This document shows positions 1 to 13,400 of a stretch of DNA of 64,000 nucleotides, piece after piece. The DNA comes from Cryptomeria japonica. Its lineage: Eukaryota; Streptophyta; Pinopsida; Cupressales; Cupressaceae. Numbering within the stretch: position 1 is the stretch's first letter; the number at the start of each line of letters is the position of its first letter. The notes beneath the pieces are model-generated. The model made no database searches, was not told the DNA's origin, and was given only the letters and a program-made list of their open reading frames with translations. The stretch spans positions 216,892,154-216,956,153 of the forward strand of contig NC_081411.1 of NCBI RefSeq assembly GCF_030272615.1. The letters run 5' to 3'. The position numbers were made by a program, and so were the translations under genes.

Positions 1-2289
1 TCTTCCATTGTTGTCACCTTGCTTAATCAATGGTGTGGCATTGTTTAGGTGTTCTTGTGTGTCGTGCTTTCCCTTGTGACACTTTGAGCATGTTGTTGTG
101 CAAGTGCAACATGTAGTGTCATATCTTTGACATTAAGTTGTTAAGTTTATCTAGAATGTTTCAAAAAAAAAATTCTATTTTCTTGGCTTGTTTTCTCAAG
201 GTTTCCTTGGTAGGGAGTTACATTCGATATTAGAGTCCATGATGGTGTACTAGAAAAAATCGTTGGTTATGTCATTTCCCTTAAAGTCGGTCTACTTGGT
301 GCATAGTTTCATAAGTACTTGTGTTGCAAGTCAGTTATTTGATTCATTTCTTGGGTTCCTTATGTGGCATTAGATGTGAGTTTGGTATGTTTGGCCCATG
401 TAGATTATGGTGGAGGGAAGGTACCTCCTAGAGCGTTTTGCATGTAGAAAGAAAGGATATATACCCCTATATAAGAGCCACTTGAGAGAGCTAATGATTG
501 ATTATTGGCTTCTTGTGTGTGAGCTCTTGTTGAGTCTGTGTGGCTCGGAGTGTGTGGATGCTTTGGGTGACAATTATTGGTGTTGCCTTGTTTAACCTAG
601 CATGATATATTTGATAAGTGTATATTATTAAGGGTTAGTAAGACCCTCATGTGTGCCAAGGAGTTCCTTCTAATGTGATGATCTCCTCAATGTTCAATCC
701 TTGCCTAGCATAAATGTTTTTTGTCCCTTGAATGGACCTATTTTCTCTTGGGTGCCTCTCATATGGAATGATTGATAAATCTATCTAATTCAACTTGAAC
801 ATCTATAGATTAGCTCCTAAGTGAGAATTGTATACTGCATTGTGTGAGTGTTAAATTAAATGTGAAGGAGATTGAATTGATTCATGCTCATGAAATGTTG
901 ATATTGTTATACATACATCGAGTGCATTGTTGTATATGTGAAATTATTTTGGTAGATCATTTAGGTTGATGACTGATATGTAAGGAAACTCAGGTGCAGA
1001 AACAGCTTCCTACACTAATCTCTAGAGGAAAGTATTGTGCAAATTCTTTTAAATCCTTACAATTTCAGATTCGTTAACTACTTTAACAAAGATATTGCAG
1101 TCATATACCATGCATACAGAAAATAGAGAATGACACAATGATTTACCCTGAGGAAAACCTTTCGGTAAAAAACCCCAGCACTCCAAAATCTACACAATGT
1201 ATTATCTTCAACACAATGGTTACAACACACTTGCAATGCAAGTTCTTTCAAGAGACAATCGACACTTCAAGACAAAATCCAGTAGCACGATATCATACCA
1301 ACAATACACTCTTTTCGTATCACAGTCTGTGACCCTTCAAAAAATGCTTTATGCACTATCCTTTTTAGGGCAACTTCCAAAGATAGCCGTATTAGGGTTT
1401 TACCATTCTCTTGTATGATCTTGTGACCATGTTGGTGAAATCACGTGTCTTCATCGTGACTATTTCTGATTGCTTTTAGATTGTTGGGTGTGACTTAGTC
1501 CACCAATTATGCCTATTTTGTTTGTGTAGTATTGAGACTATATCTTAACTTCTTCAACACCTATTATTCGTCAAAGTTGGCCTTGTGGTTGGAGAAGTTC
1601 TCCTCAACAATTTGAGGTGTTCTTAACTTAAGGCTAGAAAAGGATGTAGTTCTTGTCTGAGGATTTGGCTATCCTATACATGTTTCTTATTGTTATTTCA
1701 TGACGTAGACCTTTGGTAAGGTTCTTTGTCACTTTTCAATCATGATTCATGATCATGTTGGGTGGTTTAACCCTTGGTTGGATATAGTTGAGCTTTCGAT
1801 TACAGAGAAACCATATTTTATTTCTATGCTTTGTGTTCAATATATAGCCTTTCTTATGAAGTTTAGATTTATTGAGCCTCCTTAGTGTGGGTGCTCCTAT
1901 TTATGAGAGGCACTTTCCCATATTCATGCCTCTAAGAATCCCTAAGTTGTCCCTAGTCTCTCAAAGAGAAGTAGGTGTTTGGAGGAAATACTTACTCTTC
2001 TAGAGTGACATTTGAGAAGTGAGACCTTTTCTTGAAGTGAAGCATGCTCTAGATTAGTATGGTGGTGCTTTCCTAGCATTGTGGTATGATGTTTTCCCTA
2101 GTTTTAAGATTGTAGCCCTAAAAGTTAAGTGCCTTGTGTTATGCCCTACATACTCTTCCCCTCCATTTTGCATTCAGAAATGTGGGTCCCCCTTGTTTCC
2201 TTTTTGTTTTTCTCTCATTTTGCTTCTCTTTTTCCTCCTTTTGTTCTGCCTCTACGAAGTTCCAAGTTTTTTGAAACCCCCCAAGTTCT
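1..2289. other. Intergenic, no gene recognised
   Basis: I find no protein family, RNA gene or element border here. A TATA-like box (TATATAA, 468-474) lies in promoter-like context and could belong to a decayed LTR, but I found no matching second LTR. Short open frames at 407-595 and 1138-1418 have no recognisable content and no codon structure that I trust. Confidence 0.5.
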
Positions 2290-3475
2290 TTGTTTTCTTG
2301 TTCACGCTTCGGAACCCTAGGTTTTCGGGATCCCAAAGTGTGTTTTTGGCCTTTATTTCTTTTTTCCACTCTAGGATTCCAGAAGATCGAAGTTTGTGTT
2401 GTTTCCTTTTTAAACTTCGAGACTCTGAAATCTCAAAGGGTCTCTTCTTTGTTTGTTTCAATTTTGGAACTCCGGAGTCCCAAAATTCATGTATGGCTTC
2501 GTTCTCTCTTTGGAGAATTCAAAAATATGGATCCCCAAAATCTCAAAGCCTCCCCTTTGCCTATTTTGTTTTGATTCTAGAACTCCGAAATCCCAGAGTC
2601 CCAAAATCCCTTTTGTCTTTCTCTTCTCTGGAGTTTTGAAACTCCGAAATTCTGAAGCCACTTAATTAGTGACCTCGGGATTCTAGGATCCTGGAACCCC
2701 ATAGTGTGTTTTGGTTTTCATGCCCAAAAGGACTACAAATAGTCTTTCCAAGGGGATTTGGGCTCATTTGTGTGCTACATTATTGAGAGCTCCCCTTGAT
2801 CCTTAGCAACTCGATCTTTTCTCGGTGCACATTTACTCCCCTCTGCTTCTTTTCCAAGTTGGTCTTCCCCCTGGTCTTGTTGATTTTTGTGTTCTTTCTT
2901 GTTTTTTGTGCTTGTTTCTTTGTTTCTTTCATAGTTAGGGTTTTGTTTTTCTATGAATAAGTCAATTTTTGTTTAAATCGGTAGTTAGGTTTTCGTTTCT
3001 CTTTCTTCTTTTGTTTCAGAACTTCAAGTTTTCGAAGTTCCAAAACTCCCCTTTCGTGGCCTTCTTCAAACTCTGAAACCCTAGGTTTCCGGGATCCCGG
3101 AGTTTGGCTTTCCCCTTCGCCCACTTCCGAACTCCAAGACCCTGAAGTCCTAGAGTTTGTCTTTGTGGCTCCTTGTGTGCTTCAGGGCTTAGAGTCCCGA
3201 AATCCTAAAGCCAGTTTTCAAGTTCTTTTCTCGACCCTACAACTCTCGATCCTCGAAATTCTAGAGTCCCCCTCTTTTGTTGCCTTCTTACTTCAGGATT
3301 CTAGAATTCCCAGAATCCTGAAGCTGTGGTCTTTCCTACCAAATCCATTTCGGGGTCTTGGAACCCCGAGATGGGTCTGTTTCCAAGTTTTTAAGCTTCG
3401 AGACCCCAAAACCCTAAGATCCCATAATCATGCATAATAGGTTCTTTTTAACCCCGAAACCCTTGGATTTTGGAG
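2290..3475. repeat. Degenerate array of short partly palindromic modules
   Basis: About 17 imperfect copies of a module of roughly 25-35 bases recur every 45-70 bases, except for a gap at about 2706-3015. Each copy is a run such as CTCCGGAGTCCCAAAA, CGGGATCCCGGAG or TTCTAGAATTCCCAGAATCC: a small palindrome followed by CCC-A runs, separated by T/C-rich spacers. Copies are seen near 2310, 2374, 2416, 2468, 2530, 2580, 2637, 2672, 3018, 3070, 3126, 3185, 3240, 3295, 3350, 3394 and 3450. Open frames across the array (for example 2079-2639) are phenylalanine- and leucine-rich by-products of the repeat. The array ends about 70 bases before the large ORF at 3545, so it may be the leader of that element. 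That link is inference. Confidence 0.6.
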
Positions 3476-3544
3476 TACCTTGTTTTAATTAATCTCTTAA
3501 GGTGTTGATTAAGTGTATCCTCTTGTGCAGATTAAGCCAATCTT

Positions 3545-6500
3545 ATGGAAGCATCAGCCACCCCTAGGATGAAAACTAGAAGCGAAATTGAGCTCAAGAA
3601 GAACCCGTCTACAATGAAGTACCAATATCAGGGTCAGACCTTGATCTCAAAGTTCGAGAATGAAGTACAGTGGGTCATTGACATGGAAATTGGTCACATC
3701 AAGATAGAGGATATCAGGAAAGAGGTGGCTCAACTAAACCTCAATGCACCATACAAAAGAATCAAAAGGTTTGACCTTGTGGAAGCCACCATCTTCCGTC
3801 AAGCAATGCAATCACCTGAATTAATCCTTCCCATTGCCCAACATTATGATAAGGATACTCAAAAGTGTAGGGACACTAGTGGAAAATTTGTAGTTGATCT
3901 CTCACTAGAAATCCTTTCCCTGACTTTTGGAATTCCCTAGTTTGAGGAGGACCTTCAAACCACTGAAGAAAAAGCAGCCCAAATATTCAATTAGAATGTT
4001 ATAGATAATAGATGACATATAAATCAAGCATGGTTGGAGGAGCCAAGGATATTAGGGTTGAAGGATTCTGATAATATTTTGAGGGCAGATTTCAAGGTTG
4101 CACCAATGGATTTGATAATCATGCTCAACCATGCCTTTGGAAAGCTGAATTGCAGACACTACCATCTATGGATGTTCCATTACATCCATACTATCTTAAT
4201 AGGTAAAGAGTATTTTGATTGGGCATAGATATTTTTAGATAACATCCATGAGAAGATGTGTACAATATTATAGACAAAGAAGTCCTTTATGATGTCCTAT
4301 GTGATCTGGATGGTAGCAAGGAGTGGTAAATACCCAGGATTGAATACAACCGACATGTTAGGAGAGGAACCGAGACAAAAAAGAGTGTGGAAGAATTACA
4401 CTCAATTGCCAATTCAGCAAGCTAAATTCCACTTTAAAAGAATAAATGATGCTTTCATTCATGTTGTGATTTGCAATTTAACAGGTGATGTGGGATACCA
4501 CCTCTCTTCTGAGGCTATGAAAGTGGTGCAAGAATGGGGTACATGGTTCCTTCAGAACCAACACTCCACTTACATCATAGTGAGCGGATTCATAGGAAAG
4601 CCCTTCCTCCTCCCCCGATATTGCAGAAATTGAATCATCCTTCTTGAATATACAAGGCAAATTGGAGGACTTCAATCCCTCTTGACCCTTGAACATAAAA
4701 CCAGGGTCACTTTTCCAATTATTCTTGAGCATTAAACATGTCAAAATATACAGACAACCAAATCAATTGTACATGAATCGGAAGATCTTAGTTTGAAGGA
4801 ATTTGATTATGATAGGGATAGATATGACTCATTTGGTAAACTGAAACAAATGATGTCGGTGTCATACTTGAGTCATATGCCGGCATTAGAAGATTTTTGG
4901 ATTGGTATGTAAGACAACTTCAAAGCAAGAGAAAGACGATACTGCAAATTGATAATTCCTCAAATTAGGAACTTTAAGGTTGAAACCAGCATTCCTAATG
5001 ACCTCAAGGATGATGGTGAAGTGCTTGATCCAGTCTACAAGGAAACCAGGGTTAACAAGAAACCTCTTTCTTCAATCAAATGGTCAGAACATGAGATAGT
5101 TGATATTGACACAATGACTGAGAAAGTAGTCAAAAGGACAATGCAGTGGTTGAATCTTAGGATTCATCTCAATGCCTCCAAGGTGAAAAAGAAAGGAAAA
5201 TTCATTGGTAATCCTCAATCGAAGACTACCAAGGAATATGTCAGGAGGATTAGGTCAGAATCAAGAAAGAATACTCCTATGGATCCAGAGGTTGCCACCC
5301 AAACCATTGATAAGGGTGAGTTGATGAAGCAAATTGATGCCAACATGAAGGAGTCTCAACTCCTTAAGACAGTTGTTGAACATGGAGTAACAACCGATTT
5401 GCAAGTGATGCCTCAAGCTTCAATTACTCTTATTCTGCTAGCTATCAGAATTGTTCCAGGAGAGGGTACCTCACAAGTAGAAGGTGTCAAGCAACAACCT
5501 CCTCCCACAACTCAAACCCCAACACAGCCTCCACTACACCTCGCGAGTGGGTTACCATTCATAATATTGAGTCTAACTCCGAGGAAGACGACAAACCCAT
5601 CTCAGTGGTTGCTCGTAAGAAGAAAGGTGAAACCATGCAAAGGCAATCCACTACAAAATAGGTTCAAGGATAAACATTATTGCAATAGATTTATTAGCCA
5701 ATGGACCAAGAGGAAAACATTGATCAAACACAGGTATAGGAAGGGCATGATGAAGCCATGGAAATTGATGAGAATGATGAACAGATGGTGCTAACCCCTG
5801 AAGACCAAGAGATTCTCCTAAAGTAATTAGAAGGTGATAAGAAAAAACAACAGGAGGAAACTGAAAAGGAATCTTTCGAGCAACAGGTTGGAGAAAAGCT
5901 AGAAGAATTGACCAAACAACAAAAGTTAAGTCATGAACAAGTGCTCTCAGCCAACCGTTCTTAGCAAATCTCTCAACTATATCCAAAACATGAAGATCCT
6001 ACATCCCAACAACCACATGAGTATCTTGGTAATGAGGAACAATGAGAGGATGAAGGACAATAGCAACATGTGGAATCACATATGATAACTACTGAGTGAC
6101 AACCCAGGATGAACATGGATATGACAACATGTCGTAGTGGTTGACCTTCAATTTTTAGAAGAAGAAGAAAACTGTCCTTTCAAGAATCACCCTACAAGAC
6201 ACCATAACCAAATCACCAAGGCAGGTCAAGAAGGCCAAAACTCTCCATCATCTTTCAAGGAGTGATTCGAGTGATATTATAGCAAGCGTTGCGGCTCCGA
6301 TACAAGAAGAACCGAAAGGTGACTGAGCTTCAACAAAGTATCAAATCTCACAAGTCAATCTAGGTAGGCAGACCAATTGGGGAGAGATAGCTTCTCTAGA
6401 TGCAGCCACCGCTTCCATCAAAACACAAATAGAAAAGGAGCATAAGTCAAAGAGAGAGGTTAAGGCCCAATTGCAGCAATACAAGTAGTTGCTTCTCGAA

Positions 6501-7290
6501 ATGTCAAAGCCACTAGATTCAAGGTCAAGCAACTCTTTACCATCTACCTTTGCTCTCCCATAGGAGGAAGTGAAGGCACTACATGAAATGAGAAAGGTCG
6601 CGACCTCAATCAAGAATTGGGTAGTGGATCAATTGGGTAAGATAAGGGCATTCTTGCAAGACACCTTGGAAATATATGAGGATGCTCACCTCAAGGAAGA
6701 AGAACTCATCCTTCACTTTGCATAGTGGGAAGCGTAGTTCAACAAGTTTTCAAAGTAAACTAAGCTTCTCAAGAAAGTCAAGAAGTTAGGAGAAGATGTG
6801 ATTTCAAAAGAAGAACTGTTAGGAGGAGAGAGTATCAACAGTTTGTAGTCATACATTGATATCTTAGAGTTAAAGAAGGATATAATTAGTCAATGAAGAG
6901 CTAAGGTCCTCAAGGAACACCCTCCTCTTTTAGGCCTCTTGGAACAATATGAGCAATGCATAACAAAGCTATTGGGGAAGTATGGCATCAACTTGGTGCA
7001 GAACGACACACTTCTTCAAGAAGTAGTCCTGACTCAATGGGACACATACGCAACTAAGTAACTCTCGTCAACTACTGAGTTTGATACTACATCCATAGAT
7101 AGGTATATGTATCTAGTTTTCTAATGTTAGCAAGCTTCATAAATGATGGATTAGATGGTTGACAAACTAGAAGACACAAAGGAAACTTTAAGAGTTTCAA
7201 AGTTTCAGATAGAGTATGTCCTTGATCTACCTTCCACATTAGTAGACTGCTACATTAAGAACTACTGTAGTGACAAAAAATCTACCTAGC
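3545..7290 (+). pseudogene. Decayed large ORF of a pol-less retroelement, related to the ORF at 58532-61915
   Basis: The frame starts with ATG at 3545 and stays open in one phase to about 5440 apart from several stops (first at 3938, in CAG context). It then shifts by a small indel; an acidic, glutamine-rich continuation runs in another phase from about 5540, through EEDDKP near 5580, and beyond. The segment 4170-4340 reads as an alpha-helical block (GKEYFDWA, FLDN, KKSF, GKYPG). This block aligns by eye with residues about 195-260 of the ORF at 58532. The stretch 6350-7110 is charged and probably coiled-coil, as is the C-terminus of the other ORF. I see no protease, integrase or reverse transcriptase motif. 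The product's function is unknown; N-terminal similarity to a plant mobile or transposase-like domain is possible but unverified. LTRs were not found on either side. Confidence 0.55.
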
Positions 7291-10200
7291 AAACAAAAGG
7301 TTAACTCATAGTGTGCTTCTCAGTCATTGCAGTTCATCAACAACACTTCCATCACCACTATCCCACCATCAAAGAACACTGCACATGTACAGGTGACGCA
7401 ACCACAACACCTGGAAGATAACTCACTACTGACATTAGTATAGTAATAGTTAAGTGGAGTTCCAAAGGCAGTGACTTGCATGTTGACTGCAACTCCCACC
7501 ATTTGGTAACTAGGCTCCAGGCACATTTTGTTCCTAGGAAATAGGAGGCATAGAACTATAAATAGGATGAATTAGGCCATTTGAAGGGTCCAAAATTGAA
7601 TATTGGAGGCCCTAGTTTAGGATTTTACTTGCAATTCTTTCATTTTCAGCATTTTAGTTTTACACTTTGTTAAACTTGTTGAGTATCAGTGCTCGTTGTT
7701 ACACTTTTTCTTTTATAAATAATCAATGCAAGTTGTTGTTGTGGATTGCATGTTCCATGATCTATGTTGAGTTGAGTTAGTATTCTCTTTCATATGATAT
7801 CTTCTCTCAATTTGGATGGCAAGAATGTTCTAAATATTGTTTCATTGTTATGCATTTGAAGTGGGTTAACTAGCTCCGCTTGCACGTGAGATCATAGACC
7901 TCATATGTGGGTGGAATTTTAATGTGATGCCATCTAATTTGTTACTAATAATATTTGATTAATGGAAACATTATCTCTTATTATTGGAAACATTATCTCT
8001 AATTCAACAAGTTTGTTTGGTTGTTATTGTTCTCTCTCATCCCTATATCTTTTGCATTTTTTGTTTCTAAAGCAATTTGTATGAGCATCCTCTGTAACCA
8101 ACAATACCACCTTGATGAACAAGTTACATGGACCCTGAGTTGCCCAAGCACCCTTGTGACCCAACTAACAGGACCTTGGGGAGCACAAATTTCGTAATCC
8201 TAGCTCTTTTTCAGGAGAGGCTCCGAATTCGCGAAGCCTGTATGTAGGTGAGTATAAAAGGCCCATCAACACCTTGATTTTGTAGTGTTGTAAATTGCAC
8301 CCAATGCGATTCTATGTTGCATAAGTGTCTTTTCTTTATGTTGATTAGAAAAATCCTTCATCTCGTTTGTTTTTTTGTTCGCATGGCTTGCCTTGTCAAT
8401 GTTGGTTTTGGCCTCTTCCTATCTTCATTGACTATTTGACTCGTGGGCACTAGCACACTGCGGAGATGTCCACACATCGTGCTAGTGTCTCATGAATATG
8501 TAGAATGAAGGTGGACATTTGAGCATTCTATCTATGATTGGCAGAGCTCATAACACCTCTTCCTATGCTCACTAACATTGATTTTACTTTCAACATGCAT
8601 ATTTTGCCCTTAGAGCTTCATTTTCACTCTCCAAAATATTGTATCAAGCTTTGGAGATTCAAATTGCTTTCTCTCACTCTCTTGATCATTTTACTTACAA
8701 CTTTCAGTACTCTTGGCTCCATTGCATTCTTTTTTTTCTCTCGTGCTGTGATATTTGTACTTCGAATTCTTACTATCACGGTGTTGTGGCAAGGGTTTCA
8801 AATTCTTCTTCTTCTTTCAAAAAGTCTTTCACTTTTGCTGCAAAAGGGGAGTTTCTTTTCCTCTTTATATCTCCATTTAACATATTTATTTGTGTCTTCG
8901 TTTTAATTCCATTATCATTTTCTATCTATCTATCTGGTTGTTCATGGAGATAGAAATACCAAAGCAGGGGTTTGACTATGGCAAACCTCTAAATGCAGCC
9001 CCAACATTTTCTTCTCTCGTTTGTGTGTAGGTTTTGCTAGAGGAAGAGTTGTTGTGTTGGAAGCTTCAAGCATGGGATTGTTGTAAGCTTGTTATTTCTT
9101 TCATCTCTCGTTAACATTGTTATTTCACTACAATTATATTATTCAAAACATCTTAGATTTTGCAATTCAGTTATTCTATACTTTCTGTGTATGTCTTTGT
9201 GTTATGTCTGTATGGGACCTTAGTGTGCCACACTATTGTCCTAGACCCACGCATGCGTCCTCTAGAAAAGACTATGTAGAGGTTACTAAAGAGTCTCTAT
9301 GAATTGTCCTTTCAAGTTTAGTAGTTTGACAAACCTTCTATCCATTATATTCCACTTGTAGGTTTGGGTAGTTAGTAGTTTATATCTCCTGGCTCACCAA
9401 AGTGCAAGTTTAGTGAGGTGGAGTAGGCCTATTTGTTCCTCTAGGTTTTCATCACCTTGAGGGTCCCAAATTTCCTCCTCCATAGGCTTAACGAGGGACC
9501 ATGGAAAGTTAAATTTTGGTGTTTTGGCACCTCGTGGTGAGGTAAAGTTGTAGGATTTTATGTTGTTCTTGGTTGAGATGCTAGCTAGAAGGATATTTCC
9601 TAGCACCTATGGTAGTCTCAGGGTATGACCTTGAGGGTTTTTTTATGCTCTTTTGGACCATGTGGTTGGTCCCTGCTTTAATTGTAATGGCAACTAGTGA
9701 GAGTTGTGGTTTTGTGGCCTAGACTTGGAGAGATTTGAATGGTCATTCTTGTGTGTTTATTATGTTTGAAGGATTAAGCACTTGAGGTTTTCCCTATCCT
9801 TGGCTTTTGAAAGCTTAAAAAAATAAGCCTATTCCTAGGGTGGAGGGTGTAATTTATCTCCCATTCTTTTTTTTGAGATGTGTGTATCTCAATGATGATC
9901 TAGTTTTGTATCTATAGATGTTGGGTTGCAAGTGTATGGTTATCTCTATGGCTTATGATGTATGGGACCATTGGTCATTATTGTGACTACACTATAATTC
10001 ATGTGTGTATTCTTTATGCCTAATTGCTTGTGAAGACTTGATGTGCTTTTGTTTATGATATTTTATGTCATGTGAGTGAAATGATGTCATGCTCAATTTT
10101 AATCATGCTTTGAGCTAATGATGTTCTAGATATTGTTAAATGTGGATTTGATGTGAATGTGAACTAAATCTAATTAAGACATTAAAATACATGTTGAGAT

Positions 10201-10350
10201 GAAACAATAATTTGATTTGAGTTCTGATGGTTGGATGTCACTATTAATGTTAAAGCTAAATGATAATATATTTTAAATTAGTTAAATGCAATGAATTAAT
10301 GTTATGTGATATTTTATCCCATTTGGAAAAGTTTTATGCGCTTCAACTAT
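7291..10350. other. Non-coding, possible promoter-like sequences
   Basis: No gene recognised. TATA-like sequences stand at 7556-7566 (CTATAAATAGG) and 8252-8261 (GTATAAAAGG), and a short direct duplication (TGGAAACATTATCTCT, period 22) at 7963-8001. One of the TATA boxes might mark the 3' LTR of the decayed element ending near 7290, but I could not pair it with a 5' copy. Open frames at 8538-8953 are T-rich and overlap each other in different phases. Confidence 0.4.
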
Positions 10351-10354
10351 ATGT

Positions 10355-10381
10355 ATGTGTATATGTATATGTATATACATG

Positions 10382-10413
<32 letters not shown>

Positions 10414-10432
10414 CACATATATACATATACCT
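10355..10432. repeat. TACA/TATA microsatellite with inverted symmetry
   Basis: A run of TGTATA units passes through ATGCATAC into at least seven CATA/TACA units and then into TATACACATATATACATATA. The left and right halves are roughly complementary, so the block could fold into a long AT-rich hairpin. Confidence 0.85.
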
Positions 10433-13400
10433 TTGAACTCTTTTGAGTCACGTAGGTACTAGGTATTGACTCCACCATAGGTCTTAGCATACCCTCCTTG
10501 ATGGTGGTTAATAGGAGATAACACACTAGCCAAGTTGTCGCTATAACTTATTCGTCGTACTAGATCAAGTATGGTTCTCTAGGTTTTTGCCATTACATAC
10601 CCCAACTACCACAATTGGTAATGTCCAAAAAGCCTTTTTATCCCCTTGTGGTCAACTAGTAAAGAGTTTTTGCACATTTGTGTTTATTTGCATTTTGTTA
10701 TCAATATTAATTATGGAAATGAATTTAATGGTTTTTATTGAAAATATTTAAAGGTGGAAATATGTCTTATGTGTATTCAATTTAAAGCATGTTGCATAAT
10801 TAGGCCATTCGAATAATTATGGTTTTAACTTGATCTCCTATACACCACCTCCTTTCTCTAGGTTTTCTAAACCAATATTAATGTATTTAAAATTATAGTT
10901 TTTAAAACTTTTATACTTTTTTAATGTAAACTTCCTTTATTACCCTTGTACTTCATTGAATCCCCTTTCTCCTAGGGTTTTCTGATCATATTTACATAGT
11001 TTGTCTTACATGACCCTAACCCCCCCCCGGAAATAGGAATTAAAGTTTATATTTTGTGCTTATTTCAAATGTTCTATACACTTGATATTGTTGTATTTCA
11101 TGATAATCTCACATCCATTTATCAATATGTTTTCTAGATGGCACACTCCTTGTCATATATGTTGTTATGGTACATTATACATAATCCTATAGGATTGGAT
11201 TTTATTCTTGTTATTTGGAATTTCCTATTTATGATCATTGCCCTAGTATTAAATATTGTATTGATTATATTTTTTTATCAATATTTGTATTTTTACATAT
11301 TATATACTTACATCTTCTATTAATTTGGATTCAATATATCAAATGATGAATATAAATATAATGACATAATTATAATTTATGATACTATTTCTATATATTG
11401 TGATGATCTATGTCCATGGATCCATGTTATTTTAATATGCCAACATATTTTATACATTATGGTGTGTTTGAACATGATGATCATTTTTCTACACTTCATG
11501 TGACCAATATGGATGTTAATGGTAGTTTGTCACATTGTATACTCTTATTGTGATGTTATACATATTGATCTAGTATTTTATTAGCTTCTAATTTTGCTTT
11601 TATTGATGACTCATTACATTTTCATACATTATATAATGATATTATGAGCCTTGGTCAAGAATCATTACATGATAATTATGATATTACAAATAGATATTTG
11701 TAAGTAAAATGATTTAGACTCACTTAGTATGAACATTTCAATGATGACATCTTACTTAATAGTGATCTTATATTATACTTGAGTTGTTAAGTTTTATAAT
11801 GTAGATATCTTCAAAATTTGGATCATGTTCCAAAGACTACTTTTCTATATATATAGTTCACATTTAGCATAGAATTATCTTGATGTTCTCTTATGCTAAG
11901 ATATATTTTGATCTCCTTGTTCTCCCACTATCCACATGGATTATACATACTACTTTTCATCATAATACATCTTATGTTTCTTAAATATGTAATATAGAGG
12001 ATAAAATACAAAATAGAAGATATACAATATTTCTTAGATAATTTTTTATTTTATTTTCCACCATCTTTCATGTTTACCATGTTCCCACTTGGGTAGTAGT
12101 TTTAATTTCCCTTTTTCCTTACTTGGCATATTTATTTATGTTCTTTCCTACAACCTCTCTATGTACCTATTCTATATTTACCATTTTGTTGCTCACTTGC
12201 ACTTTCTTTCATAGCCATTACCATTATATCATATTGATTATTATTTTGCATTCTATAGTTATGATGAATAATTTTCATTAGAATTCAGGCTTTTCTTATT
12301 CCTCTAGATATCAAAATGAACTTTATCACATTTAATGATTATATAGTTATCCTACTTTGATACATAACATTGTACATTAATCCCATTGTGTTATATTTAT
12401 TCCAAGAGTTACATAAAGTAAACCTGTATCAACACACCTCACTTTCTAGAACCAATTGGTACATTTACGTTACTAAATCTTTATTAAAGAATTCTACATC
12501 TTTTTCCTACACTAACATTTCCACTCCTAGAATTTTCTTAACTTCGGTGAAACATCATGTGCCTCCCCCACATGATCCAAATTTAGATTATTTTTCCATG
12601 CCCTTAGACTAGGTGTAATCATGCCTTCCAAATTTAGATTATTTTTCCATACCTTAAAAATAAGAGGAATCATGCCTTCTCCTTAAATAATAAGTTTTCA
12701 AAACTACATCCTTGCACTTGAGGTTATCACGCCCTTTCCTTCATGTATTATGTGTTCCTATTGCCACATATTTATATTTTTTTTTTTCTTTGTAGGGATG
12801 GTGGAGGATGGAAGAATGTATCAGTACTTCCCCTATTGTTGATATGTACTATCTTACCCATTCAAGGGTAACTATCTATACATGTACTTTGATGATCACA
12901 TAATCACCTATTAATTCCTTATTCTTTTATGCATATCTATCAACATGATGTATATTAAAGATTATCACATGATTCCATTGTAATATTTAGGGCTATGATA
13001 CTTAATTATTAGACTTTGCCTATGAGTTTAATGATACATCATTCAAGTTATACATGGAGGGTATGTGTTCCCCTGTTCACAATAGAGATATTATTATCAT
13101 AAATTTTTAGATGGGGGAATCTTTATAAGATTCTAGTTCATGGTTGTGAGGTTATCCTCATGGTCATGGATTTGTCTCACTCAAATTTTATTTTTTAAGT
13201 TCAAATGTGATGGAATTCCCACTATTACCCTTCTTTCTTAAGAACAGTTCTAACTATAATTTTACATGATATGTTGCTATAGCTTTGTAATTATAGTTAT
13301 TAAATGAGTTCATTCTAAATCTAAGGAATAGAGTGAATATTTTGATTATTTTACTTTACATACTTCAATTGATACATTAAAAAGAATCTAGTTTTGTAAA

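Noticed and set aside
1138-1418. Possible LTR fragment (GAGGAAAACC, AAAAAACCCC phrases)
   Set aside because: The phrases resemble LTR R-region sequence, but there is no partner copy, primer site or terminal TG/CA pair.
2079-2639. 186-codon open frame, plus smaller frames on both strands
   Set aside because: It runs across the degenerate module array, is dominated by phenylalanine, leucine and serine, and has open frames in several phases at once, as repeat DNA poor in stops would.
2290-3475. CRISPR-like array
   Set aside because: Modules are degenerate and unevenly spaced, spacers are not of constant length, and the context is a plant genome.
8538-8953. Two overlapping open frames of 104 and 122 codons
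   Set aside because: T-rich low-complexity sequence, no start context, no motif, and both phases equally open.
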